Of a DNA stretch of 64,000 bases, positions 10,634 to 20,279 are shown piece by piece. The stretch covers positions 62,001 to 126,000 of the forward strand of contig JAJPHQ010000037.1 of the NCBI GenBank assembly GCA_021325195.1, read 5' to 3'. The DNA is from Gammaproteobacteria bacterium. GTDB lineage: Bacteria > Pseudomonadota > Gammaproteobacteria > Xanthomonadales > Rhodanobacteraceae. Position 1 is the stretch's first letter, and every line of letters begins with the position of its first letter. Under the pieces are notes generated by a model. That model was not told the DNA's origin and did not search any database. It worked only from the letters and a program-made list of their open reading frames with translations. The translations under genes and the position numbers were made by a program.

Positions 10634-10986
10634 CAGTGCGATTCACCGCCCAATACGCCGAACTCGGCAGGCAAGATCGCGTAGAAGATCTCGAGGTGTT
10701 CCTCGCGGACCCGTTGCAGCATCCGATCGGCTTCCGCGCGCGTCACCACGAAGTCCACCCGCACGGTTTCCTGCCCGGCCAGTTCCAGAAAATGCGCCTC
10801 GTGCAGCACGCCATGGCGGCCGAAGCCGGCGATCGAGCGGAACGCGGTGCCGCCGTGCAGGCCGAGCTTCCTCGCCTCGCCCAGCAGCCAGTCGTACAGC
10901 AGGATGCCGTGGTGACGGCGGTTCTCGTGCACGAAAAAGCGCAGGTACACGCCTTGCGTGGGCGTTTCGCGGACGGGCTCGTTCAT
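10633..10986 (-). CDS. DUF190 domain protein
   Basis: LRFFVHENRRHHGILLYDWLLGEARKLGLHGGTAFRSIAGFGRHG; adjacent to crcB. Confidence 0.88.
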   Translation of the reverse strand: MNEPVRETPTQGVYLRFFVHENRRHHGILLYDWLLGEARKLGLHGGTAFRSIAGFGRHGVLHEAHFLELAGQETVRVDFVVTRAEADRMLQRVREEHLEIFYAILPAEFGVLGGESH

Positions 10987-11390
10987 GCCACGTTCCTCAG
11001 CAGGGCGTGCGTCAGCGCGAAACCGAGCAGGGTCATGCCCAGCGAGCCAACGAGGTGCAGGCCGATCAAGGCCAGCGACCACGCGTATTCCTGGCGCAGC
11101 CACAGCGTCACGGTTTCGCCGGAGAAGGTCGAAAAGGTGGTGAGGCCGCCCAGGAATCCCGTGGTGATGAACAGCCGCGTTTCGGGCGAGAGCGCCTGGA
11201 ACTGCGCGAACGCGCCCAGCACCAGGCCCATGATCAGGCCGCCCAGCAGGTTGGCGGCCAGCGTGCCCAGGGGAATCGTCGGAAAGACTGGGTTGAACCA
11301 CAACCCGAAAAGGTAACGGAGGCAGGCGCCAAGGAAGGCGCCGCAACCGGTGGCAAGCAGGGCATAGAGCGTGGCCATGTGATTCTTCAT
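10983..11390 (-). CDS. crcB: fluoride channel CrcB/Fluc (alternative start 11378)
   Basis: GCGAFLGACLRYLFGLW, PLGTLAANLLGGLIMGL, TGFLGGLTTFSTFS. Confidence 0.95.
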   Translation of the reverse strand: MKNHMATLYALLATGCGAFLGACLRYLFGLWFNPVFPTIPLGTLAANLLGGLIMGLVLGAFAQFQALSPETRLFITTGFLGGLTTFSTFSGETVTLWLRQEYAWSLALIGLHLVGSLGMTLLGFALTHALLRNVA

Positions 11391-11436
11391 CCCGTGTGGT
11401 GGGCGGGAATCACGCGCGTCGGCCGCTCGTCATGCC

Positions 11437-12051
11437 TCAGGCGATGCCTTCACACGGGATGTCCCGTGGAGCAGGCATCATCAGCCTCGCGGCGGTTCGG
11501 GGAGGCATGCCATCTCCCGTGCGCTGTCCGCGCATGGTAGCGCGGTGCGGCGCGGTTCCGTCAAGCGCGGGCGCGAGCAATCCGCGCGCCGCAAGGAACG
11601 CGCGCGCATCTTCGGCGTCGCGTTCGAACCACGCACGCGCCGAGCCCAGCCGGAACGAGTAACCCCAGGCATCCATGTCGGCCAGTGCACGCTCGCGGCC
11701 GAAGCCGGGCAATTCATCGGCCAGCACGATCTGCAGATAGCAGGCGGCGTCTTCCTCTTCGAGCGAATCGCTGGCGTCGGTGTGGATGGACGCGCGCCGC
11801 GCGGGATCGGCGACGAGCAGATGACAGGCCTCGTGCAGCAGCGAGTGCAGGGGTGTGTCGGCGCGCGCATGCACGCTGCACCCGATCACGCCGGCCTCGG
11901 GTTCACCCCAGTAGCTGCCGGGGATGGGCGCGCCGTCGGCCACGCGGACCAGCCGCAAGCCGTGGCGATCGAGCAGAGACGCGGCCGCCTCGAAACCGAC
12001 ATCGGACACCCGCAGGACGCCGCCGGCCGCGCCGGCGTGGCGATGGCTCAC
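11437..12051 (-). CDS. HExxH-containing hypothetical protein; ORF reads through the fluoride aptamer
   Basis: GTG start overlapping upstream stop; HSLLHEACHLLV; C-terminal ~30 aa encoded by the riboswitch. Confidence 0.7.
   Translation of the reverse strand: MSHRHAGAAGGVLRVSDVGFEAAASLLDRHGLRLVRVADGAPIPGSYWGEPEAGVIGCSVHARADTPLHSLLHEACHLLVADPARRASIHTDASDSLEEEDAACYLQIVLADELPGFGRERALADMDAWGYSFRLGSARAWFERDAEDARAFLAARGLLAPALDGTAPHRATMRGQRTGDGMPPRTAARLMMPAPRDIPCEGIA
11470..11520 (-). promoter_or_regulatory. fluoride (crcB) riboswitch aptamer
   Basis: minus strand GGGAGATGGCATGCCTCCCCGAACCGCCGCGAGGCTGATGATGCCTGCT matches the known crcB motif core (GGAGATGGCAT..CCTCC..AACCGC..GCTGATGATGCCT). Confidence 0.92.
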
Positions 12052-12660
12052 AGGCCGGCCGCCGCGCGCCGGGCCGGCACCGGTTCGGGGCGTACGCGCC
12101 CGGCCAGCCACGGCACCGGCGGCAGCGTGTCGCCGTAGGTGTCGCGCACGAACGGATAGCTGCAAAGATCCTTGAGCAGCAGGCTGACCCGGCGGCCGGA
12201 TTCCGGCATCACCTGCTGGCCCACTTCGCGGAAGCCGAAGGTGCCGTGAAACAGCACCGAGATGTCGTCGCGCGGCTCCAGAAACACCTCGCACGCGAGT
12301 TGCGGCGAGCGCACCTCGGCATAGCTTTGCACGTCGCAATACAGCAGCCGGCCCAGACCGTGCCGGCGGTGCAGGTCACCGACCACCACCCGGTCGATGT
12401 AGACGAAGCGTTCGCAGTGTTCGCGGAACCAGCGGAAGTTGGAGCTGGTGTGCTCGCTGCCGTCGCGCAGGGCGACCAGAAAACCCGCGAGGTGACCGTC
12501 CGCCTCGGCCACCTTGAAATAATCGGCGTGCCGGTACAGCCGTCCAAGCTGGCCGGCGTCCATCGGCAGGATCGATTCGCCGGCCGCGTTGTTGAGCGCG
12601 AGTACGGCGCCGAGGTCGCTTTCGCGCACGTCGCGGAGGGTGATGGACGAGGACGTCATG
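12048..12660 (-). CDS. GNAT family N-acetyltransferase
   Basis: LRDVRESDLGAVLALNNAAGESI...RHGLGRLLY. Confidence 0.85.
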
Positions 12661-12819
12661 TCGGATGGCCGTTCCGGTTGCGTGCCGGGTCCCGCGGGGA
12701 CCCGGCCGTTCATTATCGCACGAGCCGATGCAGGGGTCGTGCCGCAGACCCGGTTGTGATCGCCGGCAGGCCGCAAAGTTCGCCGCGCCGGGGTTGCCGC
12801 CCTGCGCTATGATCGGCCG

Positions 12820-14022
12820 GTGGCGCGCCTTGCCTTCAACCACGTTTCCCTGCTGCGTTATGCGGGCCTGTTCACGTATGCCTGCGTGGGCGTGCCACTG
12901 GTCAGCCGCGACTGGATGCAGGCCGACCTCGGCGAGGCGACGCAGGTGCACCTGACCCGTGCGCTGCACGCGCAGAGCCACGAGGACTTGCTGCTGTGGG
13001 CGGTCAGCTACGTGATCTTCGGCGTGGTGTACTGGCTGCTCACGCGCAACCTGGGTTCGCGGCGGCACTGGCTCATGAAGCTGTCCGGGTTGCTGGTGCT
13101 GACCTGTGCGGCGCTGGCGATCGGCTGGTTCAGCGTCAGCGGCCTCGCCGCGCTGCTGTTGATGGTGGTCTGCATGGTCCTGCCGTGGCTGCTGCCGTTG
13201 CCGGCCGGCGTGTTGTGGCTGGTGCTGCAGAACGCCGCGCTGATCCCCGTGTTCGCCTCGTTCCCCAACATGGACATCGGCAAGGCGGCCTTGCAGGCCA
13301 GCCTGTACCTCGGGTTTTCCGCGATCGCGTTCATCACCTCCATGGTGGCGCGCCAGCAGGCCGACGCACGCGAGGACCAGCGTCGGCTCAATTCGGAACT
13401 GCGCGCCACCCGGGCACTGCTGGCCGAATCCAGCCGGATCTCCGAGCGGATGCGGATTGCCCGCGAGCTGCACGACCTGCTCGGGCATCACCTGACCGCG
13501 CTCAGCCTGAACCTGGAGGTGGCCGGACACCTGGTGGTCAATCCAGCGGCGGCCGAGCATGTCGCCAAGGCCCGCGACACCGCAAAGCAGTTGCTGGCGG
13601 ACGTGCGCGAGGTGGTCAGCGAATTGCGCGACGACGACAGCATCGAGCTGACCGATGCCCTGCGCAGCCTGACCGAGGGCGTGCCGGGCCTCACCGTGCA
13701 CCTCGAATTGCCGCAGCGCTTCGCGGTCGAGGACTCGCGCCGCGCGCAGGTGCTGCTGCGCTGCACGCAGGAAATCATCACCAACGCCGTGCGCCACGCC
13801 GAGGCCCGGCACCTGTGGCTGCGCTTCGAGCGCACGCCGCCGGGCATGCTGACCCTGAAGGCGCGCGACGACGGCCACGGCGCCGTCAATCTCAAGCCCG
13901 GCAACGGCTTGAACGGCATGCGCGAGCGCCTGGCCGAAGTGGGCGGCCGGCTGTCGATCAGCACCGGCCGCGATCTGGGTTTCGCGCTGGAGGCTTCATT
14001 CCCGGTCGAAGGTGCGGCATGA
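12820..14022 (+). CDS. sensor histidine kinase (HisKA_3/NarX-DesK type)
   Basis: RIARELHDLLGHHLTALSLNLEVA; NGLNGMRERLAEVGGRL; N-terminal TM segments. Confidence 0.92.
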   Translation: MARLAFNHVSLLRYAGLFTYACVGVPLVSRDWMQADLGEATQVHLTRALHAQSHEDLLLWAVSYVIFGVVYWLLTRNLGSRRHWLMKLSGLLVLTCAALAIGWFSVSGLAALLLMVVCMVLPWLLPLPAGVLWLVLQNAALIPVFASFPNMDIGKAALQASLYLGFSAIAFITSMVARQQADAREDQRRLNSELRATRALLAESSRISERMRIARELHDLLGHHLTALSLNLEVAGHLVVNPAAAEHVAKARDTAKQLLADVREVVSELRDDDSIELTDALRSLTEGVPGLTVHLELPQRFAVEDSRRAQVLLRCTQEIITNAVRHAEARHLWLRFERTPPGMLTLKARDDGHGAVNLKPGNGLNGMRERLAEVGGRLSISTGRDLGFALEASFPVEGAA

Positions 14023-14071
14023 TCGCCCCGCAGGGGAACACACTGCCTCGGTTACCGTGTTGCTTGCCGGC

Positions 14072-14108
14072 CCCCACGGGTCGAGGGGGCGAACCCCTCC
14101 GCGTGGGG
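14072..14108 (+). other. stable hairpin in the 172-bp kinase-regulator gap
   Basis: CCCCACG..AGGGG-gcgaa-CCCCT..CGTGGGG. Confidence 0.45.
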
Positions 14109-14194
14109 CGCGGACGGCTCGGGGGTCGCGGGAGAGCGCGGATGCAAGCGAAGCGTGACGGCGGCACGTGCCTTGGGCATTTCGAGGGCGGCGA

Positions 14195-14836
14195 ATGATT
14201 TCAGTATGCCTCGTCGATGACCAGACGCTGGTCAGGCAGGGAATCCGTTCGCTGCTGGAGCTGTCACCCGAGATCGAGGTGGTGGCCGAGTGCACCGACG
14301 GCGCCTCGGCGCTGGAGGTCATTCCGCAGGTCAAGCCCGACGTGGTGCTGCTGGACATGCGGATGCCCGGCAAGAGCGGGCTGGACGTGCTCAACGCCTT
14401 CGCCGCGCGCGGGCGCGTGCCGCCGACGATCATCCTCACCACCTTCGACGACGATCAGCTGGTGCTGGCGGGCCTCAAGGCCGGCGCGCGCGGCTATCTG
14501 CTGAAGGACGTGTCGCTGGAACAGCTGGTGGAGGCGGTGCGCACGGTCGCGGCTGGCGGCTCGCTGATCGCGCCGATGGTGACGCAGCGCCTGCTGGCGG
14601 GCGTGGGCCGGATGCAGAACCAGTTCACCAGCCTGGAACAGCCCGATCCGCTGACCGAGCGCGAGACCGAGATCCTGCGCCTGATGTCGGGCGGCTACAG
14701 CAACAAGGAAATCGCCAACTCGCTGGGCGTGGCCGAGGGCACGGTGAAGAACCACGTGTCCAACATCCTTTCCAAGCTGGGCGTGCGCGACCGGACGCGG
14801 GCGGTGTTGAAGGCGCTGGAGCTGGGCATCGTGTGA
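14195..14836 (+). CDS. NarL/FixJ (LuxR-type) response regulator
   Basis: VCLVDDQTLVRQGIRSLLE; HTH LTERETEILRLMSGGYSNKEIANSLGVAEGTVKNHVSNILSKL. Confidence 0.95.
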   Translation: MISVCLVDDQTLVRQGIRSLLELSPEIEVVAECTDGASALEVIPQVKPDVVLLDMRMPGKSGLDVLNAFAARGRVPPTIILTTFDDDQLVLAGLKAGARGYLLKDVSLEQLVEAVRTVAAGGSLIAPMVTQRLLAGVGRMQNQFTSLEQPDPLTERETEILRLMSGGYSNKEIANSLGVAEGTVKNHVSNILSKLGVRDRTRAVLKALELGIV

Positions 14837-15014
14837 TGCATGCAAGGGCCTTCCGGCCGGCGCGGCGCGGCGCGGCGCAGGGCGGGGGTGATAGCGCGAA
14901 AGCCGTGAAGCAAGTACCATCCGCCGCTTGGCGCTGCGCCTTGACGTGTGGTCGGCGGCCCGCCCGGCGACCGCGAATACTGGCAACCCGAACAAATCGT
15001 CCGGAGATCCACGC

Positions 15015-16433
15015 ATGACCCGTGTGCTTGAATTCGTTGTGGCCGTGATCATGGTGTTCATTCTTGCCGTGATCGTCGGCCTGTTCCTGCCCAGCCACGG
15101 TCACATCGAGCGCACGATCGACATCAGCCACAACCCCCGCCACATCTACGACATCCTCAACAATTTCCGGCGCTTCCCGGATTACGCGGGCCCGGTGTTC
15201 CAGGCCGAGGATCCGCAGGTCAAGTTCAGCCTTTCCGGCCCTGCCTACGGCCCCGGCGCGAAGATCAGCTGGACCGGCAACGAGGCGGTCGGCAACGGCA
15301 CGCTGACCAACGAATCCGGCAACTTCGACATCACCGGCAACGGCAAGGTGGTGTGGGACCTGCAGAACGACTGGCACGGCACCGACAAGGTGTTCACGCT
15401 CCAGATCGAGCCACGCAACAACCAGCGCCTCAGCCACGTCACCTGGTCGTACGACGTCGATTACGGCTGGAACCTGATCGACCGCTATTCGCAGCTCTGG
15501 ATCCACGGCGATCCCGCCACCCTGATCAACTACAGCCTCAATGGCCTGCAGAACCTGCTGGCCTCGATCCCCAACGTCGATTACAGCAAGGTGCCGATGC
15601 GGCTGGTGCAGACGCAGCCGGTGCCGGTGCTGCTGGTCTCGACCCAGGCGCCGCGCACGCTGGACGACGTGGACGCCGCCACCGACGCGGCGATGAAGCA
15701 GATCCGCCAGGCGATGGACAAGCTGGGCGTGAAGGCGGCCGGTCCGCGCACCGTGATCACCACCGAGTACGGCGACCAGAACTACATCTTCGACGTCGCG
15801 GTGCCGATCGACACCACCACGCTGACGGTCAACGGCCAGAGCTACGACCTGACCAAGCTGCCGCCGCCGCCCACCGCCGCGCAACAACTGGCCGCCGCGT
15901 CCTCCGCGCCCGCGTCCTCGTCGTCGGCCGCGCCGGCATCGGGGGCCAGCGCCGGCGCACCGGCGTCCGGCTCCTCGGCCGGGGCACCGCCGCAGCCGGG
16001 CAGCCTGGACAAGAAGAACCAGTTGGTCGTCGATGCCAGCGTGCGGGCAGTGATGCTGCCGGGCGGCGAGGCGCTCGAAAGCGAATGGACGGGCAGCCCG
16101 GCCGGGCTGCCGCTGCTGCGCCTCGACCTCAAGGCCTACGCCGAAACCCACGGCTACAAGTACAACGACACCGCCGACCGCATCTATGACCAGCTGGTCT
16201 CGCTGCCCAAGGCACCGTACGACCAGCAGTCGTGGCGGGTGTTCCTGCCGGTGCAGAATGCGCCGGCGCAGACGCCGGAACAGGCGGCCGGACGCGTGCC
16301 GCCGCTGGCTCCCCTGAACCCCGCGATCTGGACCGCCAGCGCGGCGCCGCCGTCCAGCTCTTCCGCGGGGCAGAAGCCGGAAGCGGGCAAGAAGAAACCC
16401 GAAGCGCACAAGGCCAGACACAGGCACCGCTGA
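15015..16433 (+). CDS. SRPBCC/polyketide cyclase family protein, membrane anchored, Ala/Ser-rich C-terminus
   Basis: N-terminal TM then GHIERTIDISHNPRHIYDILNNFRRFPDY. Confidence 0.7.
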   Translation: MTRVLEFVVAVIMVFILAVIVGLFLPSHGHIERTIDISHNPRHIYDILNNFRRFPDYAGPVFQAEDPQVKFSLSGPAYGPGAKISWTGNEAVGNGTLTNESGNFDITGNGKVVWDLQNDWHGTDKVFTLQIEPRNNQRLSHVTWSYDVDYGWNLIDRYSQLWIHGDPATLINYSLNGLQNLLASIPNVDYSKVPMRLVQTQPVPVLLVSTQAPRTLDDVDAATDAAMKQIRQAMDKLGVKAAGPRTVITTEYGDQNYIFDVAVPIDTTTLTVNGQSYDLTKLPPPPTAAQQLAAASSAPASSSSAAPASGASAGAPASGSSAGAPPQPGSLDKKNQLVVDASVRAVMLPGGEALESEWTGSPAGLPLLRLDLKAYAETHGYKYNDTADRIYDQLVSLPKAPYDQQSWRVFLPVQNAPAQTPEQAAGRVPPLAPLNPAIWTASAAPPSSSSAGQKPEAGKKKPEAHKARHRHR

Positions 16434-16447
16434 ACGCCGGCACGATC

Positions 16448-16474
16448 GAAAGGCCCGCCTCGAGCGGGCCTTTC
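16448..16474 (+). terminator. intrinsic terminator-like hairpin
   Basis: GAAAGGCCCGC-ctcga-GCGGGCCTTTC just after stop at 16433. Confidence 0.8.
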
Positions 16475-16566
16475 GCTGGATGGCCACTTGGGCGGCAGCA
16501 CGGCGCATGCGCGTGTCGCGGGCACGCCTGCTAAAGTTCACGCACGATGACGCGCGCAATCCGGCG

Positions 16567-17508
16567 ATGATCGAAACCGAACGCCTGTGCAAACGCTACG
16601 GCGCCATCGACGCCGTCGCGGACCTCGATCTCAGGGTCGCGCCGGGACAGGTGCTCGCGCTGCTGGGCCCCAACGGGGCGGGCAAGACCACCACGATGCG
16701 GATGATCGCCGGGTTCCTGCTGCCCAGTTCCGGTTCGGCGCGCGTATGCGGACACGACGTGGTGCGCGAGCCGATGGCGGCGCGGCGCGCGCTCGGCTAC
16801 CTTCCGGAAGGTGCGCCGAGTTACGACGAGCTGTCGGTGGCGGAGTTCCTTGCCTTCGCCGCGCGCGTGCGCGGACTGGGCGGCGTCGCGGGCTCGCGGC
16901 GGATGGACGAGATGATCGAGCGGTTGCAACTGCAGCCGGTGCTGGCGCAGACCATCGAGACGCTGTCCAAGGGCTACCGCCGGCGGGTGTGTCTGGCGCA
17001 GGCGCTGCTGCACGACCCGCCCGCGCTGATCCTGGACGAACCGACCGACGGCCTCGATCCCAACCAGCAGCGCGAGGTGCACGCGCTGATCCGGGGCATG
17101 GCGCGCGACCGCGCGATCATCGTCTCGACCCACGCGCTGGACGAAGTGCGCGCGGTGTGCAACCGCGTCGCGATCCTTGCGGGCGGGCGGCTGCGTGCGC
17201 AGGGCAGTCCCGCGGAACTGGAACGGCAGTCGCGCTACCACCATGCGGTCAGCTTCCGCGCGCCCGCCAGTGCGCTGGCGCGCGAGATGCTCGCGCGCAT
17301 GCCCGAGGTCGATGCAGTCGAGGTCGATCCGGTGGATGCGCGTGTCACCGTGTTTCCGCGCGAGGGCAGGGACATCTTCGGCGCGGTGGTACGGCTGCTG
17401 GAAGAACAGCACGTGCGCATCGACGAGCTGCAACTGGAGCGTGGACGGCTCGAGGACGTGTTCCGGCGCGTCACCGAGGAGGCGGCCGACCTGCCGCGCG
17501 CGGCATGA
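16567..17508 (+). CDS. ABC transporter ATP-binding protein (gliding-motility GldA-like)
   Basis: Walker A GPNGAGKTTTMRMI; Walker B ALILDEPTDGLDPNQQREV. Confidence 0.92.
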   Translation: MIETERLCKRYGAIDAVADLDLRVAPGQVLALLGPNGAGKTTTMRMIAGFLLPSSGSARVCGHDVVREPMAARRALGYLPEGAPSYDELSVAEFLAFAARVRGLGGVAGSRRMDEMIERLQLQPVLAQTIETLSKGYRRRVCLAQALLHDPPALILDEPTDGLDPNQQREVHALIRGMARDRAIIVSTHALDEVRAVCNRVAILAGGRLRAQGSPAELERQSRYHHAVSFRAPASALAREMLARMPEVDAVEVDPVDARVTVFPREGRDIFGAVVRLLEEQHVRIDELQLERGRLEDVFRRVTEEAADLPRAA

Positions 17509-17642
17509 GGCCGGAACGGCGGTCCGCGGGTGGATGCGAATGAACGCGAATCGGGCCGGGACAAGGCAAGCGGATCCGCGGGCATTCGCGCCTGGGTGCG
17601 GACCGCATGTCCGCGTTCGCCAGCACGCATCATGGTGACGGC

Positions 17643-18416
17643 ATGCCGAGTGCAGCATTGAAGCCGGCGGCGGAATGGCACGGACGTCCGTTCCTTGGCG
17701 TGTTTCTGCGCGAGCTGCACGGTTTCCTGGTCGCGCCGGTGGCGTGGCTGTTCACGGTGATCTTCCTGGTCTTTGCCGGCGCGCTGACGTTTTATCTGGG
17801 CGGCTGGCTGGAACGCGGACAGGCCGATCTGGAGCCGTTCTTCGCGTTCCATCCGTGGCTGTACCTGGTGCTGGTGCCGGCGCTGGCGATGCGGCTGTGG
17901 GCGGAGGAACGCCGCAGCGGCACGCTGGAACTGCTGCTGACGCTGCCGATCCGGCCCTGGCAGGCGGTGCTGGCCAAGTTCCTGGCGGCGTGGATTTACA
18001 TCGGCGGCGCGCTGGCGCTGACCTTCCCGATGTGGCTGACGGTCAACTATCTCGGCAACCCGGACAATGGCGTGATCCTCGCCGGTTACATCGGCAGCTT
18101 CCTGCTGGCCGGTGCCTTCCTCGCGATCAGCGCGTGCCTGTCCGCGTTCACCCGCAGCCAGGTGATCGCGTTCATTCTCGCGGTGACGGCGTGCTTCCTG
18201 TTGCTGCTCGCGGGCCATCCGCTGGTGCAGGGGCCGCTGCTGGCGCTGGGTTCCGCGCGCGTGGCCGACGCGCTGGGCGAGCTGAGCCTGCTCTCGCACT
18301 TCGGCGCGATCTCGCGCGGCGTGCTGGATTTCGGCGATCTCGCGTATTTCCTGCTGACGATCGCGTTCTGGCTGGCCGCCAACGTGATGGTGCTCGATGC
18401 GCGGCGGGGCGGCTGA
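17643..18416 (+). CDS. ABC transporter permease (GldF-like)
   Basis: ABC-2-type membrane protein between ATPase and GldG-like gene. Confidence 0.88.
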   Translation: MPSAALKPAAEWHGRPFLGVFLRELHGFLVAPVAWLFTVIFLVFAGALTFYLGGWLERGQADLEPFFAFHPWLYLVLVPALAMRLWAEERRSGTLELLLTLPIRPWQAVLAKFLAAWIYIGGALALTFPMWLTVNYLGNPDNGVILAGYIGSFLLAGAFLAISACLSAFTRSQVIAFILAVTACFLLLLAGHPLVQGPLLALGSARVADALGELSLLSHFGAISRGVLDFGDLAYFLLTIAFWLAANVMVLDARRGG

Positions 18417-18417
18417 A

Positions 18418-20235
18418 ATGCGTGCCCGGGGCCGCTTCCCGTTGTGGCTGGGGCTGCCGGCGCTGGCGGCCGCCTACGTGCTGCTGGTGCTGGGCAGCTC
18501 GGCGTGGCTGAAGGGGCGGCGCGTCGACCTGACCCAGGACCAGCTCTACACCCTGTCGCCCGGCACCCGCCGCATCCTCGACGGCCTGAAACAGCCGCTG
18601 GACCTGACCCTGTATTTTTCCGACCGTGCCAGCCGTTCGCTGCCGCAACTGCGCGCCTACCACCAGCGCGTGGTGGACATGCTCGACGAAATGGCGCGCG
18701 ACGCGCATGGACGGATCCATCTGTCGCAAGTCGATCCGCTGGCGTTTTCCGAAGACGAGGACCGCGCCACCGCCGCCGGCCTGACGCCCGTGCGCGGCGA
18801 GGGCAACGGCGAGGCGATCTTCTTCGGACTGGCCGGGCGCAACCCGGCCGACGGCCGCACCGCGTCGATCCCGTTCTTCCTGCCGGCCAAGGAACCGTTC
18901 CTCGAATACGACCTCGCCAAGCTGATCCACGATCTCGACATCGCGCACAAGCCGCGCGTCGCGATCTTCAGCGAACTGCCGATCTGGGGTGGCGCAGATG
19001 CGTCCGGCCAGGACCAGCCGCCGTGGACGGTGCTGCAGCAGTTGCGCCAGTTGTTCGACGTGCAGCGGCTGGATGCGTCGTCGCTGGCGAAGATCGATGG
19101 CGGCATCGACGTGCTGGTGCTGATCCAGCCGCGCGCTCTTTCCGACGCCGACGTGCACGCGATCGACCGTTACGTGCAGGCGGGCGGACGCCTGCTGGCG
19201 TTCGTCGATCCGGACTCCGAAGTCGATGGCGGACTGTCTTCGGATCTGCCGAAACTTTTCCGTGCCTGGGGCATCGCGTTCGATCCGGGCCGGGTGCTGC
19301 TCGACCGTGCGCGTGCGTTGACGGTGCAATCGCCGCTGACCGGCACGCCGGTGCGGCATCCGGCCGTGCTGGGGCTGTCCGACGGCGAACTCAACCGGCA
19401 CGACCCGGTGACCGCCGCGCTCAGCGTGATCGACGTTTCCACCGCGGGTTACTTCGGGCTGCTGCCCGACACCGCGACCCGGCTGGAACCGCTGATCCAG
19501 AGCACCACCGAGGCGATGTCGGTGTCCGCGGACACGGTGCGCAACACGGCGGACCCGTCATCGCTGTACGAAGGTTACAAGCCCGATGGCGAACACTACG
19601 CGATCGCGGTGCGCGTGCTCGGCAAGCTCGGCAGCGCGTTTCCCGGTGAGGCGGGGGCGGACGGGGCACATCCGGCGCGGGACGCGCAGGTGCTGCTGGT
19701 GGCCGACACCGATCTCCTGTCGGACCGCCTGTGGGTGCAGGCCACGCCTTCGCTCGACCAGACCCTGATGAGTCCGTTCGCCAACAACGGCGACTTCTTC
19801 GTCAACGCGATCGACGATCTGTCCGGGCCGTCCGACCTGATCGCGATCCGCGGCCGCGCGGTGGCCGAGCGGCGCTTCACCCGCGTGGACGCCATGCGCC
19901 GCAGCGCCGACGAGAAGTTCAAGGCCAAGCAGCTCGAATTGCAGGCCGAACTGGCCGACACCGAGCAGCGGCTGGCCGCGCTGAGGAACGCCGTGCACGG
20001 ACAGGCGCGCAGCGCGGCGCAGAAGGCCGCGCTGGAGCAGTTCACGCAGCGCAAGCTCGCGATCCGCGGCGAGCTGCGCGCGGTGCAGCGTCAGCTCGAT
20101 GCCGACATCGAACACCTGTCGATGCAGTTGAAGTTCCTCGACATCCTGGCGATGCCGATCCTGCTCACGCTGATCGCGCTGCTCTACGGCGGCGTGCGCC
20201 TTCGCCGTCGGCGCACCCGGCAGGGCTGGCGGTGA
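18418..20235 (+). CDS. GldG family ABC-associated protein
   Basis: RVDLTQDQLYTLSPGTRRILDGLKQPLDLTLYFSDRA; C-terminal TM. Confidence 0.9.
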   Translation: MRARGRFPLWLGLPALAAAYVLLVLGSSAWLKGRRVDLTQDQLYTLSPGTRRILDGLKQPLDLTLYFSDRASRSLPQLRAYHQRVVDMLDEMARDAHGRIHLSQVDPLAFSEDEDRATAAGLTPVRGEGNGEAIFFGLAGRNPADGRTASIPFFLPAKEPFLEYDLAKLIHDLDIAHKPRVAIFSELPIWGGADASGQDQPPWTVLQQLRQLFDVQRLDASSLAKIDGGIDVLVLIQPRALSDADVHAIDRYVQAGGRLLAFVDPDSEVDGGLSSDLPKLFRAWGIAFDPGRVLLDRARALTVQSPLTGTPVRHPAVLGLSDGELNRHDPVTAALSVIDVSTAGYFGLLPDTATRLEPLIQSTTEAMSVSADTVRNTADPSSLYEGYKPDGEHYAIAVRVLGKLGSAFPGEAGADGAHPARDAQVLLVADTDLLSDRLWVQATPSLDQTLMSPFANNGDFFVNAIDDLSGPSDLIAIRGRAVAERRFTRVDAMRRSADEKFKAKQLELQAELADTEQRLAALRNAVHGQARSAAQKAALEQFTQRKLAIRGELRAVQRQLDADIEHLSMQLKFLDILAMPILLTLIALLYGGVRLRRRRTRQGWR

Positions 20236-20279
20236 GTGGCGGCGTGCGGGAGGGGATGATCCGCTGACCGGCCGTCGCG

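Noticed and set aside
8250-10646. 798-aa minus ORF spanning both the MFS and cfa regions as a fusion protein
   Set aside because: Only the part after MNDVSTR is CFA synthase; the N-terminal part is the MFS gene read in the wrong frame, and the true MFS frame (9416-10633) is clear.
14853-14880. GGCGC tandem run after the response regulator
   Set aside because: Short low-complexity GC stretch, expected in this composition.
16567-20235. Gld-like ABC operon as a new gliding or export system
   Set aside because: GldA/F/G-like operons are widespread in Gram-negative bacteria and this one looks ordinary.
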